From: Streptomyces sp. CB01635
GTDB taxonomy: Bacteria; Actinomycetota; Actinomycetes; Streptomycetales; Streptomycetaceae
Reading direction: 5' to 3'
Length of the DNA: 45,981 nucleotides
NCBI RefSeq assembly: GCF_002803065.1
Contig: NZ_NNBL01000045.1
Coordinates: 1 to 45,981 of the forward strand
Positions 16,991 through 24,358 of the stretch are shown here, one piece after another. A model generated the notes under the pieces. It was not told the origin of the DNA and searched no databases. It worked only from the letters and a program-made list of their open reading frames with translations. Made by a program: the position numbers and the translations under genes. The first letter of the stretch is position 1, and every line of letters begins with the position of its first letter.

Positions 16991-17623
16991 GTGCGTACCT
17001 GGGCCGAGAACGACCCCAAAGCACGCCTGATGGCGCGCAAGCGCGAGGCGATCATCAACGCCGCCCTCGCGGCCTTCCTCGAAGAGGGGTACGGCGGAAG
17101 CTCGGTCAACCGCATCGCCGCGAGCGCAGGCGTATCCATCACCACCCTGTACCGGCACTTCGACAGCAAGGACGATCTCTTCGTCGCCGTCATCCAGGAG
17201 GCCTGCGACACCTCCGCGCAGACCGCGGACCCGGAGTGGGTGAACCTGCCGCCCCTGGAAGGCCTGACGGAAGCAGGCTGCGATCTTCTCCAGCACATCC
17301 TGTCCGAGCAGCAGTTGGCGCTGTTCAGGGTGGTGGCCCGCGACGCGCAGCGCTTCCCCGAGCTCGGCCGGCGCTACCAACAGGAGATCCTCGGAGACCG
17401 CATAGCCCTGTTCACGCGCCACCTGTCCCACTGGTCGGCGGAACTGCGCTCCAAGGTCAGCGACCCCACACGGGCCGCGCACGTCTTCTCCGCCCTCCTC
17501 CAGGCAGAGATCATGGACACCGCCCTGCTCGGCGGACCGGTCCCCGACTCGGCCGCCATCCGAATCCGTTCCCAGGAGGCAGCGAACGACCTGCTGGCCC
17601 TCGCCGAGGCCGGACGGTTGTAG
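16991..17623 (+). CDS. TetR/AcrR family transcriptional regulator
   Basis: About 210 residues from GTG 16991, with GAGGAAG upstream. The TetR helix-turn-helix is plain: KREAIINAALAAFLEEGYGG then SSVNRIAASAGVSITTLYRH and FDSKDDLF (residues about 17-60). The C-terminal ligand-binding domain, including AEIMDTALLGGPVPDSAAIR, resembles the TetR_C group of AcrR-like proteins with a conserved aromatic/leucine core. It is divergent from the NmrA-like oxidoreductase gene and probably binds the palindrome at 16905-16932, autoregulating itself. The ligand is unknown. Confidence 0.9.
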   Translation: MRTWAENDPKARLMARKREAIINAALAAFLEEGYGGSSVNRIAASAGVSITTLYRHFDSKDDLFVAVIQEACDTSAQTADPEWVNLPPLEGLTEAGCDLLQHILSEQQLALFRVVARDAQRFPELGRRYQQEILGDRIALFTRHLSHWSAELRSKVSDPTRAAHVFSALLQAEIMDTALLGGPVPDSAAIRIRSQEAANDLLALAEAGRL

Positions 17624-17694
17624 GGGCGGCGCAGCTCTATCCCTCCGGCGAGTGACGCGCTGATGCGTGGAGAGGGCAGTTGATCATCTCCCGG

Positions 17695-17835
17695 ATGACT
17701 CCCGACGCGGCCCGCGAGTATGCCGTCAGCGTGTGGGCATACGGCATACTCGCGGGCCGCGACGACGACCTCGGAGAGTGGGACATGGCGCTGGCCACGC
17801 TTCAGGCCGTGCGCGAGCGCGTAGACACCGCATGA
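17695..17835 (+). CDS. Small hypothetical protein containing a strong hairpin
   Basis: A 46-codon frame (MTPDAAREYAVSVWAYGILA, GRDDDLGEWDMALATLQAVR, ERVDTA). An in-frame TTG at 17680 follows GGAGAGGG with good spacing and could be the true start, adding LIISR. The composition is protein-like and the small-alpha-helical pattern resembles short Streptomyces regulators, but I know no family. A perfect 21-bp inverted repeat lies inside the coding sequence, so part of the protein sequence may be constrained by DNA or RNA structure. Confidence 0.45.
   Translation: MTPDAAREYAVSVWAYGILAGRDDDLGEWDMALATLQAVRERVDTA
17706..17761. repeat. Perfect 21-bp inverted repeat, 14-nt loop
   Basis: The arm at 17706-17726 (starting CGCGGCCCGCGAG) is perfectly complementary to 17741-17761 (ending CTCGCGGGCCGCG), with loop CAGCGTGTGGGCAT. 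No T-tract follows. A stem this long could be a transcription terminator, a processing site or a site for a dimeric protein; it lies within a small open reading frame. Confidence 0.8.
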
Positions 17836-17905
17836 GGCCGGATACGAGCTGCTAGCCTCCGCGCTATTCCTCGTCTTGGCGGGTTGAGGCCCGCACAGCA
17901 AGATT

Positions 17906-19128
17906 GTGAGCTTCCGCGTGGACCACGACGGCAACCGTTCTCCGCATACCCCTGGCGCAGCACCACGGGCTCTACGGCTGATCGTCACGGGCGGAGGCAC
18001 GGGCGGGCACACCTATCCGGCACTCACTGCGGTACGCACCCTGCGCGGTCGGCTTGCCGAACTTGGCCGGACCCTCGAAGTCCTGTGGGTAGGTGCGGCA
18101 GACAGCCTGGAATCACGCGTCGCCGCACAAGAGGGGATCGCTTTCGCCTCGGTCGCCGTCGGCAAGATCAGGCGCTCCAGCAATCCCCTGAAGCTTGCCT
18201 CTCCCGCAAACGTGAAAGATATGGGGCGAGTCCCGCTCGGCGTGCCCAGGCCCGCAAGGTCATTTCACGGTTCGAGCCGGACGTAGTCCTGGCCACGGGC
18301 GGATACGTCGCCGTGCCGGTGGGTGTCGCCGCGACCCGGCTGTGCCACCGCCCCTTGGTGGTGCACGAGCAGACCGTGCGCCTGGGGCTGGCGAACAAGA
18401 CGCTCGCCGGTGCCGCGACGGCGGTGGCTGTGTCCTCGGCGTCCACGCTGGAGCTGCTGCCCGAGGCCGTACGCGCGAGGGCCGTAGTCACCGGCAACCC
18501 GGTGCGCCCGGAAGTCCTTACCGGGCAGGCGGACAAGGTCATCGAGACCCTGGGGCTGAGCGGGTTCGACCGTCGCCTGCCCACGGTCTACGTCACCGGC
18601 GGGGCTCAGGGTTCTTTGCAGATCAACACCCTCGTCAAGGAACTACTGCCGTGGCTCCTCAGTCACGCAAATGTCATCCACCAGTGCGGCCCCGACCATG
18701 TCGAAGGGCTGAGCCGGGATGCGGACGGCCTCCCGCCGCAGCTGGCGGGACGTCACCATCTCACCGCCTACGTGGGCCCGGAGCTGCCCGATCTGCTCGC
18801 ACTGGCCGACGTCGTCATCTCACGCAGCGGCGCCGGCACCATCGCCGAGCTGACCGCGCTGGGCAAGGCATCTGTGCTGGTCCCGCTCGCCTCCTCGGCC
18901 GGCAATGAGCAGGCGCACAACGCAGCCCATCTGGAGCAGGCGGGAGCCGCGGTCGCCCTGATCGGTGAAGTGACACCTGAGCGGTTGCGCGAAGCCGTGG
19001 CTCCGCTGCTCGCGCAAGAGGCCAAGCGTACCGAAATGGCCGTGCGCGCTCGTGCGCACGGCCGTCCCGATGCCGCTGAACAGCTGACGGACCTGGTGCT
19101 GTCCGTCGCCGGGGGGCAGGGCAGGTAG
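17906..19128 (+). pseudogene. MurG-like UDP-GlcNAc transferase paralogue, frameshifted
   Basis: The first frame (from 17906) gives the MurG N-domain LRLIVTGGGTGGHTYPALTA with the lipid-binding glycine-rich loop, plus EVLWVGAADSLESRVAAQEG. The second frame continues ISRFEPDVVLATGGYVAVPV, PLVVHEQTVRLGLANKTLAG, VTGNPVRPEVL, TVYVTGGAQGSLQIN and DVVISRSGAGTIAELTALGK, the UDP-GlcNAc-binding C-domain, to 19128. The frames meet at about 18240, where one base seems lost (expected VAQARKVISRF). With about 400 residues it would otherwise be full length. An extra murG away from the dcw cluster is usual for accessory or antibiotic-resistance loci; this one may be dead, or the shift may be a sequencing error. 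Confidence 0.8.
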
Positions 19129-19448
19129 CGTGCGGCCCCCTCCTCGATGATCTGGGCGCAGGCGGTGAAGGCGTCCATCGCCTTACCCATGGGGTCGGGT
19201 ACGTCCTGGCCATCGAGGTAACGCTGCATCTTGTGCGCGTTCTCGTCGCCGCCGAGGAGCATCAGCTTGTCCAACACGGACTGGTCCATGGCCAGGATGA
19301 CGTCGGGCCAGGCGAGTGCGGCCTTGTCCACCTGCATCGGCCGGTGGTCGTTCAGGTCGTATCCGCCGCGAGCCGCGGCGGCCTTGATCATGTCGGGGTG
19401 GGCAGTGCTGCCCACCCACTTGTCGACGGCCGCCGTCCGCAGGTGAGA
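19120..19448 (-). pseudogene. Low-molecular-weight protein-tyrosine phosphatase, N-terminally truncated
   Basis: About 110 residues match the second half of the LMW-PTP family: WVGSTAHPDMIKAAAARGGY, DLNDHRPMQVDKA, PDVILAMDQSVLDKLMLL and DGQDVPDPMGKAMDAF with the conserved general-acid Asp in DVPDP. The P-loop (CxGNxCRSP) that starts every member is absent, so the protein cannot be active. In place of the N-terminus it is joined in frame to an ISL3 transposase start, and the C-terminus has lost its stop and runs antisense into the murG-like gene. Confidence 0.7.
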
Positions 19449-19669
19449 TCCGTGCACCCGCCCCGATGACGCCCCGCCCACCGGACAGACCGCGGTGCCC
19501 TGCGGAGTCCGTGCCCGTACCACGATCCGCTCACCCTCGTCGGCCACATCCTCTATGACCAGCGGGGAAAGACCCGAAAACACCGTCTGTACAAGGTCGC
19601 TGACGTCCTTCACGTGAGTGTCAACGACCCTCACGACACTCCGTCACCACCGAATGTGAGACAGGGCCG
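19449..19669 (-). mobile_element. ISL3-family element, 5' end with transposase N-terminus
   Basis: Reading the minus strand from 19634: VFSGLSPLVIEDVADEGERI, VVRARTPQGTAVCPV and SSGRVHG, the N-terminus of ISL3 transposases. The expected CPxCG zinc motif is degraded to CPVGG. The end of the element appears at about 19669 as GGCCCTGTCTCACATTCGG on the minus strand, similar to ISL3-type terminal repeats. The rest of the element is missing. Confidence 0.7.
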
Positions 19670-19721
19670 ATATAGACACACCCAAGCGAGCCGAGCACGT
19701 TGGCGGATAGAGAACAGCCAG

Positions 19722-22103
19722 TTAGGCGCCGGAGTGGAGATAGCCCGCCCAGAGGGACGGTGCGGCCGGGAAGCGGTCGCGCGTGTCTTTGACGGTTCGG
19801 TGCAGGGCCGTCGCGGCCCGTGCGGGATCGGGTGTGCCGGTCGGGCCGTCGGCCAGGTGGGTGTAGAAGGACTCGGCGACGTCGGCGGCCAGGCGGTCGT
19901 CGATGGTCCACATCGTGCCGATGACGTGGGAGAAGCCGGCGAGTTGGAAGGCGCTGGTGAGGTGGATGGCCTCACCGAGCAGCCGGGGGTTGCCGGGGTG
20001 CGCGGTGCGGCAGGCGGAGAGATAGGCCAGCTGGGCGTGGGCGAGGTCGGCCCGGGACAGCGCGGAGACCGTCAGCGGCGTCTCGGCGTGGTCCTGGAGG
20101 AGCAGCTTGCTCTGCGAGGGGTCGGTCAACTCGCTGATGCCGTGGCAGGCGAAGTGGGCGAAGGCGCAGTGCTCGAGTTGGGCGAGGACGGCGGCCGTCG
20201 TCGCGGGCCGTTCCTCTGACGCGCCGAGGACGACCGGGTCCTTGAGTACGGCCCGGAGCCGGTCGGTCTCCTCGGCCGCGTGCGGCAGGGGTGCGTGGCC
20301 GGGTGTGGTCGGCATGGAGACGATCAGGGACCGCGGCCGGTCGGTGGCGGCGGGGCGGCGGGCTCGGGCGTGGCGCAGGGCGCGGACGGTCGGGGTGTAG
20401 GAGGAGACGACGCGGTCGAGCACGGTGCGCCGGCCCTGACCCCGGCCGGGGTCCCGGTGGAACCCGGCCGCGTGCAGGGGCAGCAGGCCGAGCATCCCGC
20501 CCGGCGCCCACCACACGTGGGGCAACGCGTTTTGCCTGTCGGGGAGTTGACTCAGGGCATCGAGTGCGGTCAGGACCGGTTCGGCGGCCGCCTCCCATAG
20601 CCATTCCAGTACCTCGTGCAGCATGCCCTGGGCGGCGATCCGGTCGGCGTCGGGGGCGGTCGCCGCGACCAGCGCGAGGTGGAACTGGCCGATCCGGCGG
20701 ACGACTTCCTCGAACGCCAGGCCCGGCAGGGGGCAGGCGGTGACGCCGTCCGGGGTGAGGATCAGGGCGTCGCTGCGGTGGCGGCTCACGTTGAGCGTGA
20801 CGACGGGGCCGCGGTCGGCCTGCGCGGCCAGTTCGTCGAAAGTAGGAGGCAGCCCGAAGCGGGCGAAGCCGTCGTGGGCGCGGATGCGACCCAGGAGCAC
20901 CTCCATCTCTTTGGCCAGCCTCAGGCGTGCGGAGTGCGAGGGCGCCCCCGGCACGGCGGCCGACGCTCCGACCGTGTCGGTGTCCTGGTCGAGCCGGTTG
21001 CGCAGCGCAACGAACTCCCGTGCCAGGTCCGGGTGTTGTTCCCGCAGCTCGGTCACGTCGCCCCGGACGTCGAGGGACTGGGCGAGCAGGATCGCGCGTC
21101 CGGCCTCCGCGAGGCGCAGCGCTCTCGAGGCCCGCTCCGGTGCGGACACCCCGGTGCCGGACAGGGCAAGCGCGATCGCGTCCGCGGTGAGCCGGTCGCC
21201 GTGGGCGCCGAGTGCGCGCTGCTGGTCGCCTCGGCGCAACCGGCGCGGGGCCACCTCGGGCAGCAGGAGGATGGCCTGCTCGAGGAACCGGGCCGCGCGC
21301 CCGGGGTCGGACGGCGCGGCCAGCTCGGCGGCCAGCCGGGCGGTGCCGACCCGCAACAGCGGCAGGGCCGTCCTCATCGCGACGGTGCGTTCCCACACCC
21401 CCAACGCCTCGTCACGGTCCTCGGTCGTGCCGTCGCGCTCGAACCGCTGTTGCAGCACGCTCCCCAGCACACTCATGACCGTCGCCTGGTCCGGGTGGTC
21501 GAGTTGGGCCGCGCCCCGGGCCGCCGCACGGCAGACCGCCACCGCTTCATCGAGGTCGCCGAAGTCACCCAGACCGTCGAAGCGGTCCCGCAGCGCCTGG
21601 ACGAGCCCGATCTGGTAAATGGTCCGCTCGGGATCACCGGCGGGCGTGGCCCGCACCGCCTGGTAGCCGTACTCGATCGCTTCGTTCACGTCCTCGGGGT
21701 TCTTGGTGTGCGCGAAGAGCAGCCGCAGGACCTCGCAGGCGTTGCAGAGGTACCGGGCGTACGCGAAATGGGTGCGCGGCGCGATCCGGACGACGAAGCG
21801 GTTGGTCCGTGCCGCCTCCACGATGTCGTCGGCTTCTAGGTAGGTCGCGTACCGCGCGAGGAGCGCGTTGGCGTGGTTGGTCAGGAGCATGGTGTGGTCG
21901 GGATGCCGCTCGGGCGCCTGCGCGATGGCCTCACCGGCGGTCTGCAGTGCCGCGCCCAAGTCGAGGCGGTCTCCCGTGCGGGCGTAGCGGGTCAGCAGCA
22001 CCTTGGACAGGCCCGTCAGCACCGGCTGCTGGTGGGGGGTGGGAGGTGGGCAGAGCTCTGTGAGGCGCTCGAGGGGGTAAGCCTGTCCAATTCGACTGGT
22101 CAC
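19722..22103 (-). CDS. CHAT domain (caspase-like protease) protein with N-terminal TPR-like repeats
   Basis: A 793-residue protein if started at GTG 22103; the frame stays open further but then overlaps antisense to the 22224 gene. The N-terminal 250 residues hold helical repeats of the YARTGDRLDLGAALQTAGEA type. The C-terminal domain carries the CHAT dyad: His in AHFACHG (about residue 653) and Cys in YLSACRTA (about 698), followed by GFSHVIGTMWTIDDRLAADV. CHAT proteins are caspase-like proteases used in phage defence and regulated cell death, normally triggered by a partner or sensing domain. Here the sensor, if any, may be the TPR part. Related Streptomyces proteins are often longer, so the N-terminus could be truncated. 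Confidence 0.82.
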   Translation of the reverse strand: MTSRIGQAYPLERLTELCPPPTPHQQPVLTGLSKVLLTRYARTGDRLDLGAALQTAGEAIAQAPERHPDHTMLLTNHANALLARYATYLEADDIVEAARTNRFVVRIAPRTHFAYARYLCNACEVLRLLFAHTKNPEDVNEAIEYGYQAVRATPAGDPERTIYQIGLVQALRDRFDGLGDFGDLDEAVAVCRAAARGAAQLDHPDQATVMSVLGSVLQQRFERDGTTEDRDEALGVWERTVAMRTALPLLRVGTARLAAELAAPSDPGRAARFLEQAILLLPEVAPRRLRRGDQQRALGAHGDRLTADAIALALSGTGVSAPERASRALRLAEAGRAILLAQSLDVRGDVTELREQHPDLAREFVALRNRLDQDTDTVGASAAVPGAPSHSARLRLAKEMEVLLGRIRAHDGFARFGLPPTFDELAAQADRGPVVTLNVSRHRSDALILTPDGVTACPLPGLAFEEVVRRIGQFHLALVAATAPDADRIAAQGMLHEVLEWLWEAAAEPVLTALDALSQLPDRQNALPHVWWAPGGMLGLLPLHAAGFHRDPGRGQGRRTVLDRVVSSYTPTVRALRHARARRPAATDRPRSLIVSMPTTPGHAPLPHAAEETDRLRAVLKDPVVLGASEERPATTAAVLAQLEHCAFAHFACHGISELTDPSQSKLLLQDHAETPLTVSALSRADLAHAQLAYLSACRTAHPGNPRLLGEAIHLTSAFQLAGFSHVIGTMWTIDDRLAADVAESFYTHLADGPTGTPDPARAATALHRTVKDTRDRFPAAPSLWAGYLHSGA

Positions 22104-22223
22104 ATGCTGCGGCCCCCGAGCGGGTCCTGACTGTGCGCCACAGGGAGCGGCTTGGCATCCAGGTGTCTGCCGGGGCAGGGCTGATCGGTAGGGTCGCAGG
22201 CAGCGAAGAAGGGGGTGTGCCCG

Positions 22224-22664
22224 ATGGGTCTGGTCAGCAGGCAGCAGATGGATGCGGACGTCGACTTCTACGCGTTGTGGCTGGAGGATGCGGACGACAC
22301 GAGTGAACGGGACGAGCCGGAGGATGGCGCCCCGTTCGTTGCCGCATGCGGCCAGCGGGTCTATCTGCAAAGCGGCGGCCACACCCACACCCCGGCCTTG
22401 TCGGTGGAGGTGTGGGAAGACCAGCCGCCTGCGGACGGCGGGGTGTGGGAGGCCCAGGGCGAGGCGGGCATGGATGTCCCGTCCGGCCAGGTCGGGGTGT
22501 GGACCTACGGTGGGCCCTGCGAGGACGCGATTGAGCTCGGTGAGGCGGGTCGGCGCTGGCATGTACGGGTGTACGTGAGTGGTCGCGAGCAGGTCCGTGA
22601 ACTGGCCGAGCAGGAAGTCCCGGTCCACGCCGAGCGCTACCTGCTGCAGTTCTGGCCCGTGTGA
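22224..22664 (+). CDS. Conserved hypothetical acidic protein
   Basis: About 146 residues from ATG 22224 (AAGGGGG lies 6-9 bp before; a GTG at 22215 would add three residues). The protein is strongly acidic with a regular beta-like pattern (ALSVEVWEDQ, GQVGVWTYGGPCEDAIELGE, RWHVRVYVSGREQ). I recognise it only as a Streptomyces-type conserved unknown; there is no motif for a function. It faces away from the CHAT gene and ends at a strong hairpin terminator. Confidence 0.7.
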   Translation: MGLVSRQQMDADVDFYALWLEDADDTSERDEPEDGAPFVAACGQRVYLQSGGHTHTPALSVEVWEDQPPADGGVWEAQGEAGMDVPSGQVGVWTYGGPCEDAIELGEAGRRWHVRVYVSGREQVRELAEQEVPVHAERYLLQFWPV

Positions 22665-22670
22665 CCCCTT

Positions 22671-22696
22671 CCGGTCCCCGCTCGGGCGGGGACCGG
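22671..22696. terminator. Hairpin terminator between convergent genes
   Basis: Perfect 11-bp arms CCGGTCCCCGC (22671-22681) and GCGGGGACCGG (22686-22696) with a 4-nt loop, placed 7 bp after one stop codon and 14 bp from the end of the convergent NucA/NucB fragment. It probably terminates both. Confidence 0.75.
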
Positions 22697-22709
22697 GGGC
22701 GTGGTGGCG

Positions 22710-23148
22710 TCAGGAAACCTTGATGATGTAGCCGTCGTTGGGGCCGTCGATGATGCGGTTGAGGCGGTAGAAGTCCGCGATGCTGCGCCCGCCGGCGCCG
22801 TTGTCCTCCTTCGGGATCGGCCGTGCGGAGAAGTTGTTCTTCGGGGCCTTGTGCTGCGGGTCGTACTTCGTCAGCGCCTGGGCCACGCCCTCATACGTGG
22901 CGGAGAAGGGGAACTCGTCGCACTGCTTGCCGCCCTGCGCGTAGTTGACGCCCCAGTTCTTCTTGCAGACCTTGATCGCCTCGTTGCGGTTGGCGTCCCG
23001 TCGGGGCTTCGCGTAGAGGCGGGTCAGTGGCCGGTCGGCGGTGCGCCCGGGGATGTTCTTGCTGGTGTTCGCCGGTTTGGTGGTGGACGGGGTGTTGTAT
23101 GCGTCCTTGATGTGCTGGGCCGCGAGCCGCTCGGGGGAGCCGGTCTTA
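22710..23148 (-). pseudogene. NucA/NucB-type DNase domain, N-terminally truncated
   Basis: The retained ~140 residues include NRNEAIKVCKKNWGVNYAQG, then QCDEFPFSATYEG (the acidic catalytic region) and NNFSARPIPKEDNGAGGRSI with ADFYRLNRIIDGPNDGYIIK, the pattern of the secreted DNase NucA/NucB family. Such domains occur as C-terminal toxin modules of actinobacterial secreted proteins. The N-terminal part with any signal or delivery domain is missing; the frame joins an IS5 tail at about 23148. A 76-residue Im9-like protein lies just beyond that tail on the same strand. Confidence 0.75.
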
Positions 23149-23295
23149 GTGCTGAACAAGCAACGCAACACCATCGAACGGGCGATCAACCGCTTGAAAC
23201 AGCACCGGGCAGTCGCCACTCGCTACGACAAGCGCGGCTATGTCTTCCTCGGCACCGCCACCGCGGCAGCCCTCGTGATCTGGCTTCGTAGCTGA
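23149..23295 (+). pseudogene. IS5-family transposase, C-terminal tail
   Basis: The frame RNTIERAINRLKQHRAVATR, YDKRGYVFLGTATAAALVIW and LRS, then TGA at 23293-23295, is the C-terminal end of an IS5-group transposase (final E-containing helix and conserved KRGYV.LGT). About 48 residues remain. Confidence 0.8.
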
Positions 23296-23304
23296 GTACA
23301 GGCG

Positions 23305-23535
23305 TCACAATGCAATCGGCCGGTAGGCCAAGGCATGGTCGACCACTTCCTCGGCAGACAGCTCCCGTTGCGGTGGCCAGAAGACCAGGCCGCTGACGTG
23401 GCCGGATGGGCAGGCCAGAGCTCTGTCGAGCCTGTCCAGCCAGTCATTCACCTCTCCTTCGGAGGCATAGTCCGCCTCCATGATCCGCTGCACGAGCGCG
23501 ACCGCTTCCGCCCGACTCAACTCCACCGCACCCAT
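23305..23535 (-). CDS. Bacteriocin immunity-like protein (Im9/colicin immunity family)
   Basis: A 76-residue protein with GGGAGGAG seven bases before the ATG at 23535. The pattern ELSRAEAVALVQRIMEADY then EVNDWLDRLDRALACPSGHV, SGLVFWPPQRELSAEEVVDH and ALAYR follows the colicin E7/E9 immunity fold: four short helices and the conserved P.G..DLI.YP..... segment (here PSGHVSGLVFWPP). Im9 blocks the HNH DNase of colicin E9; actinobacterial members are common, with mostly unknown partners. The NucA/NucB fragment on the same strand is a possible former partner, but only the C-terminal module survives and the order is unusual (immunity gene upstream). Confidence 0.7.
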   Translation of the reverse strand: MGAVELSRAEAVALVQRIMEADYASEGEVNDWLDRLDRALACPSGHVSGLVFWPPQRELSAEEVVDHALAYRPIAL

Positions 23536-23677
23536 CAGGCTCCTCCCACCGGCGTCACCTTAGCGAGCGGCTTGATCGCTCGGACAAGTCCTAGCTGCAC
23601 TGCTCTGTGAGTGTTTGAGATCCTGGGGGCGATAACGCGGCGTGCGCAAGCTCTTTGATGTGCCGTCAGGATGATTG

Positions 23678-23809
23678 GTGGGTGCAGAGCCACGCCTCAT
23701 CGAGACGTTCGGCGCACTCGTCGCGGCCTGGGTCGAGTCCGTACGACACCAGAAGGCCGACGAGACGCTACTTGCCGAGGAACACGAGCAGTGGAGCGGT
23801 GAGTTGTGA
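23678..23809 (+). CDS. Small open reading frame, unassigned
   Basis: Forty-three codons from GTG (VGAEPRLIETFGALVAAWVE, SVRHQKADETLLAEEHEQWS, GEL). A TTG/GTG pair follows a weak AGGA. The composition is protein-like; it may equally be the C-terminal remnant of a longer gene. No function assigned. Confidence 0.3.
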   Translation: MGAEPRLIETFGALVAAWVESVRHQKADETLLAEEHEQWSGEL

Positions 23810-23919
23810 TCCGTTCCCCCACCAACGAGATCCCATCAACCTCAGTACGAGTATGGCTGCTGACTCCATCGGATTTGCATCACAGGACAGTTGCTACTGC
23901 CGCGGCGTGACGCGTGTTC

Positions 23920-23938
23920 CGGCGCCCGCCGGGCGCCG
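23920..23938. terminator. Hairpin near the end of a truncated gene
   Basis: CGGCGCCCG (23920-23928) and CGGGCGCCG (23930-23938) form a compact stem-loop 66 bp past the end of the minus-strand ATP-binding-protein fragment at 24004. It is a plausible terminator for that gene. Confidence 0.5.
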
Positions 23939-24003
23939 TCTTGGGTTGAGGAGGATATGTGAGACAACACGCGGAACCGCGTATTGAGGGGGGACCAACC
24001 TCA

Positions 24004-24355
24004 TCAGGTCGATCCCAGGAGCCGACTCGTCGCGGTCCCTTCGCCAGAGTCGTCCGGGAGCGACTGTTCGGTCCAGATGATCTTGCCAGCAGGGGTGTAC
24101 CGGACGCCCCAACGATCCGCGAGCTGGGCCACGAGGAAGAGGCCGCGGCCGCCTTCGTCAGTGGTCTCGGCATACCGCAGATGCGACGCAGTGCTGCTGG
24201 TGTCAAAGACCTCACAGATCAGTTGGCGGTCGAGCAGCAACCGGAGACTGATCGGACCCGTGGTGTAGCGGATGGCATTGGTGACCAGTTCACTGAGGAC
24301 GAGTTCCGCTACGAACGGCAGCCCTCGTGGACACCGCTGGCTGGAGACCGTCGAG
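24004..24355 (-). pseudogene. ATP-binding (HATPase, RsbW-like) protein, C-terminal fragment
   Basis: A minus-strand frame reads LVLSELVTNAIRYTTGPISL (the N-box with ELVTNAIRY), then VFDTSSTASHLRYAETTDEG and GRGLFLVAQLADRWGVRYTP (the G-box), matching the single-domain GHKL ATPases of the anti-sigma/RsbW type widespread in Streptomyces. The N-terminal 50 or so residues are missing and the gene abuts the stop of the SDR gene at 24359, so a deletion joined the two. Inactive copy likely. Confidence 0.7.
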
Positions 24356-24358
24356 ATG

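Noticed and set aside
20616..21839. A 407-residue plus-strand open frame
   Set aside because: Antisense to the CHAT gene, whose protease motifs are clear.
22104..22628. N-terminal extension of the CHAT protein
   Set aside because: The extra residues are antisense to the hypothetical gene at 22224 and have no repeat pattern, so I start the protein at 22103.
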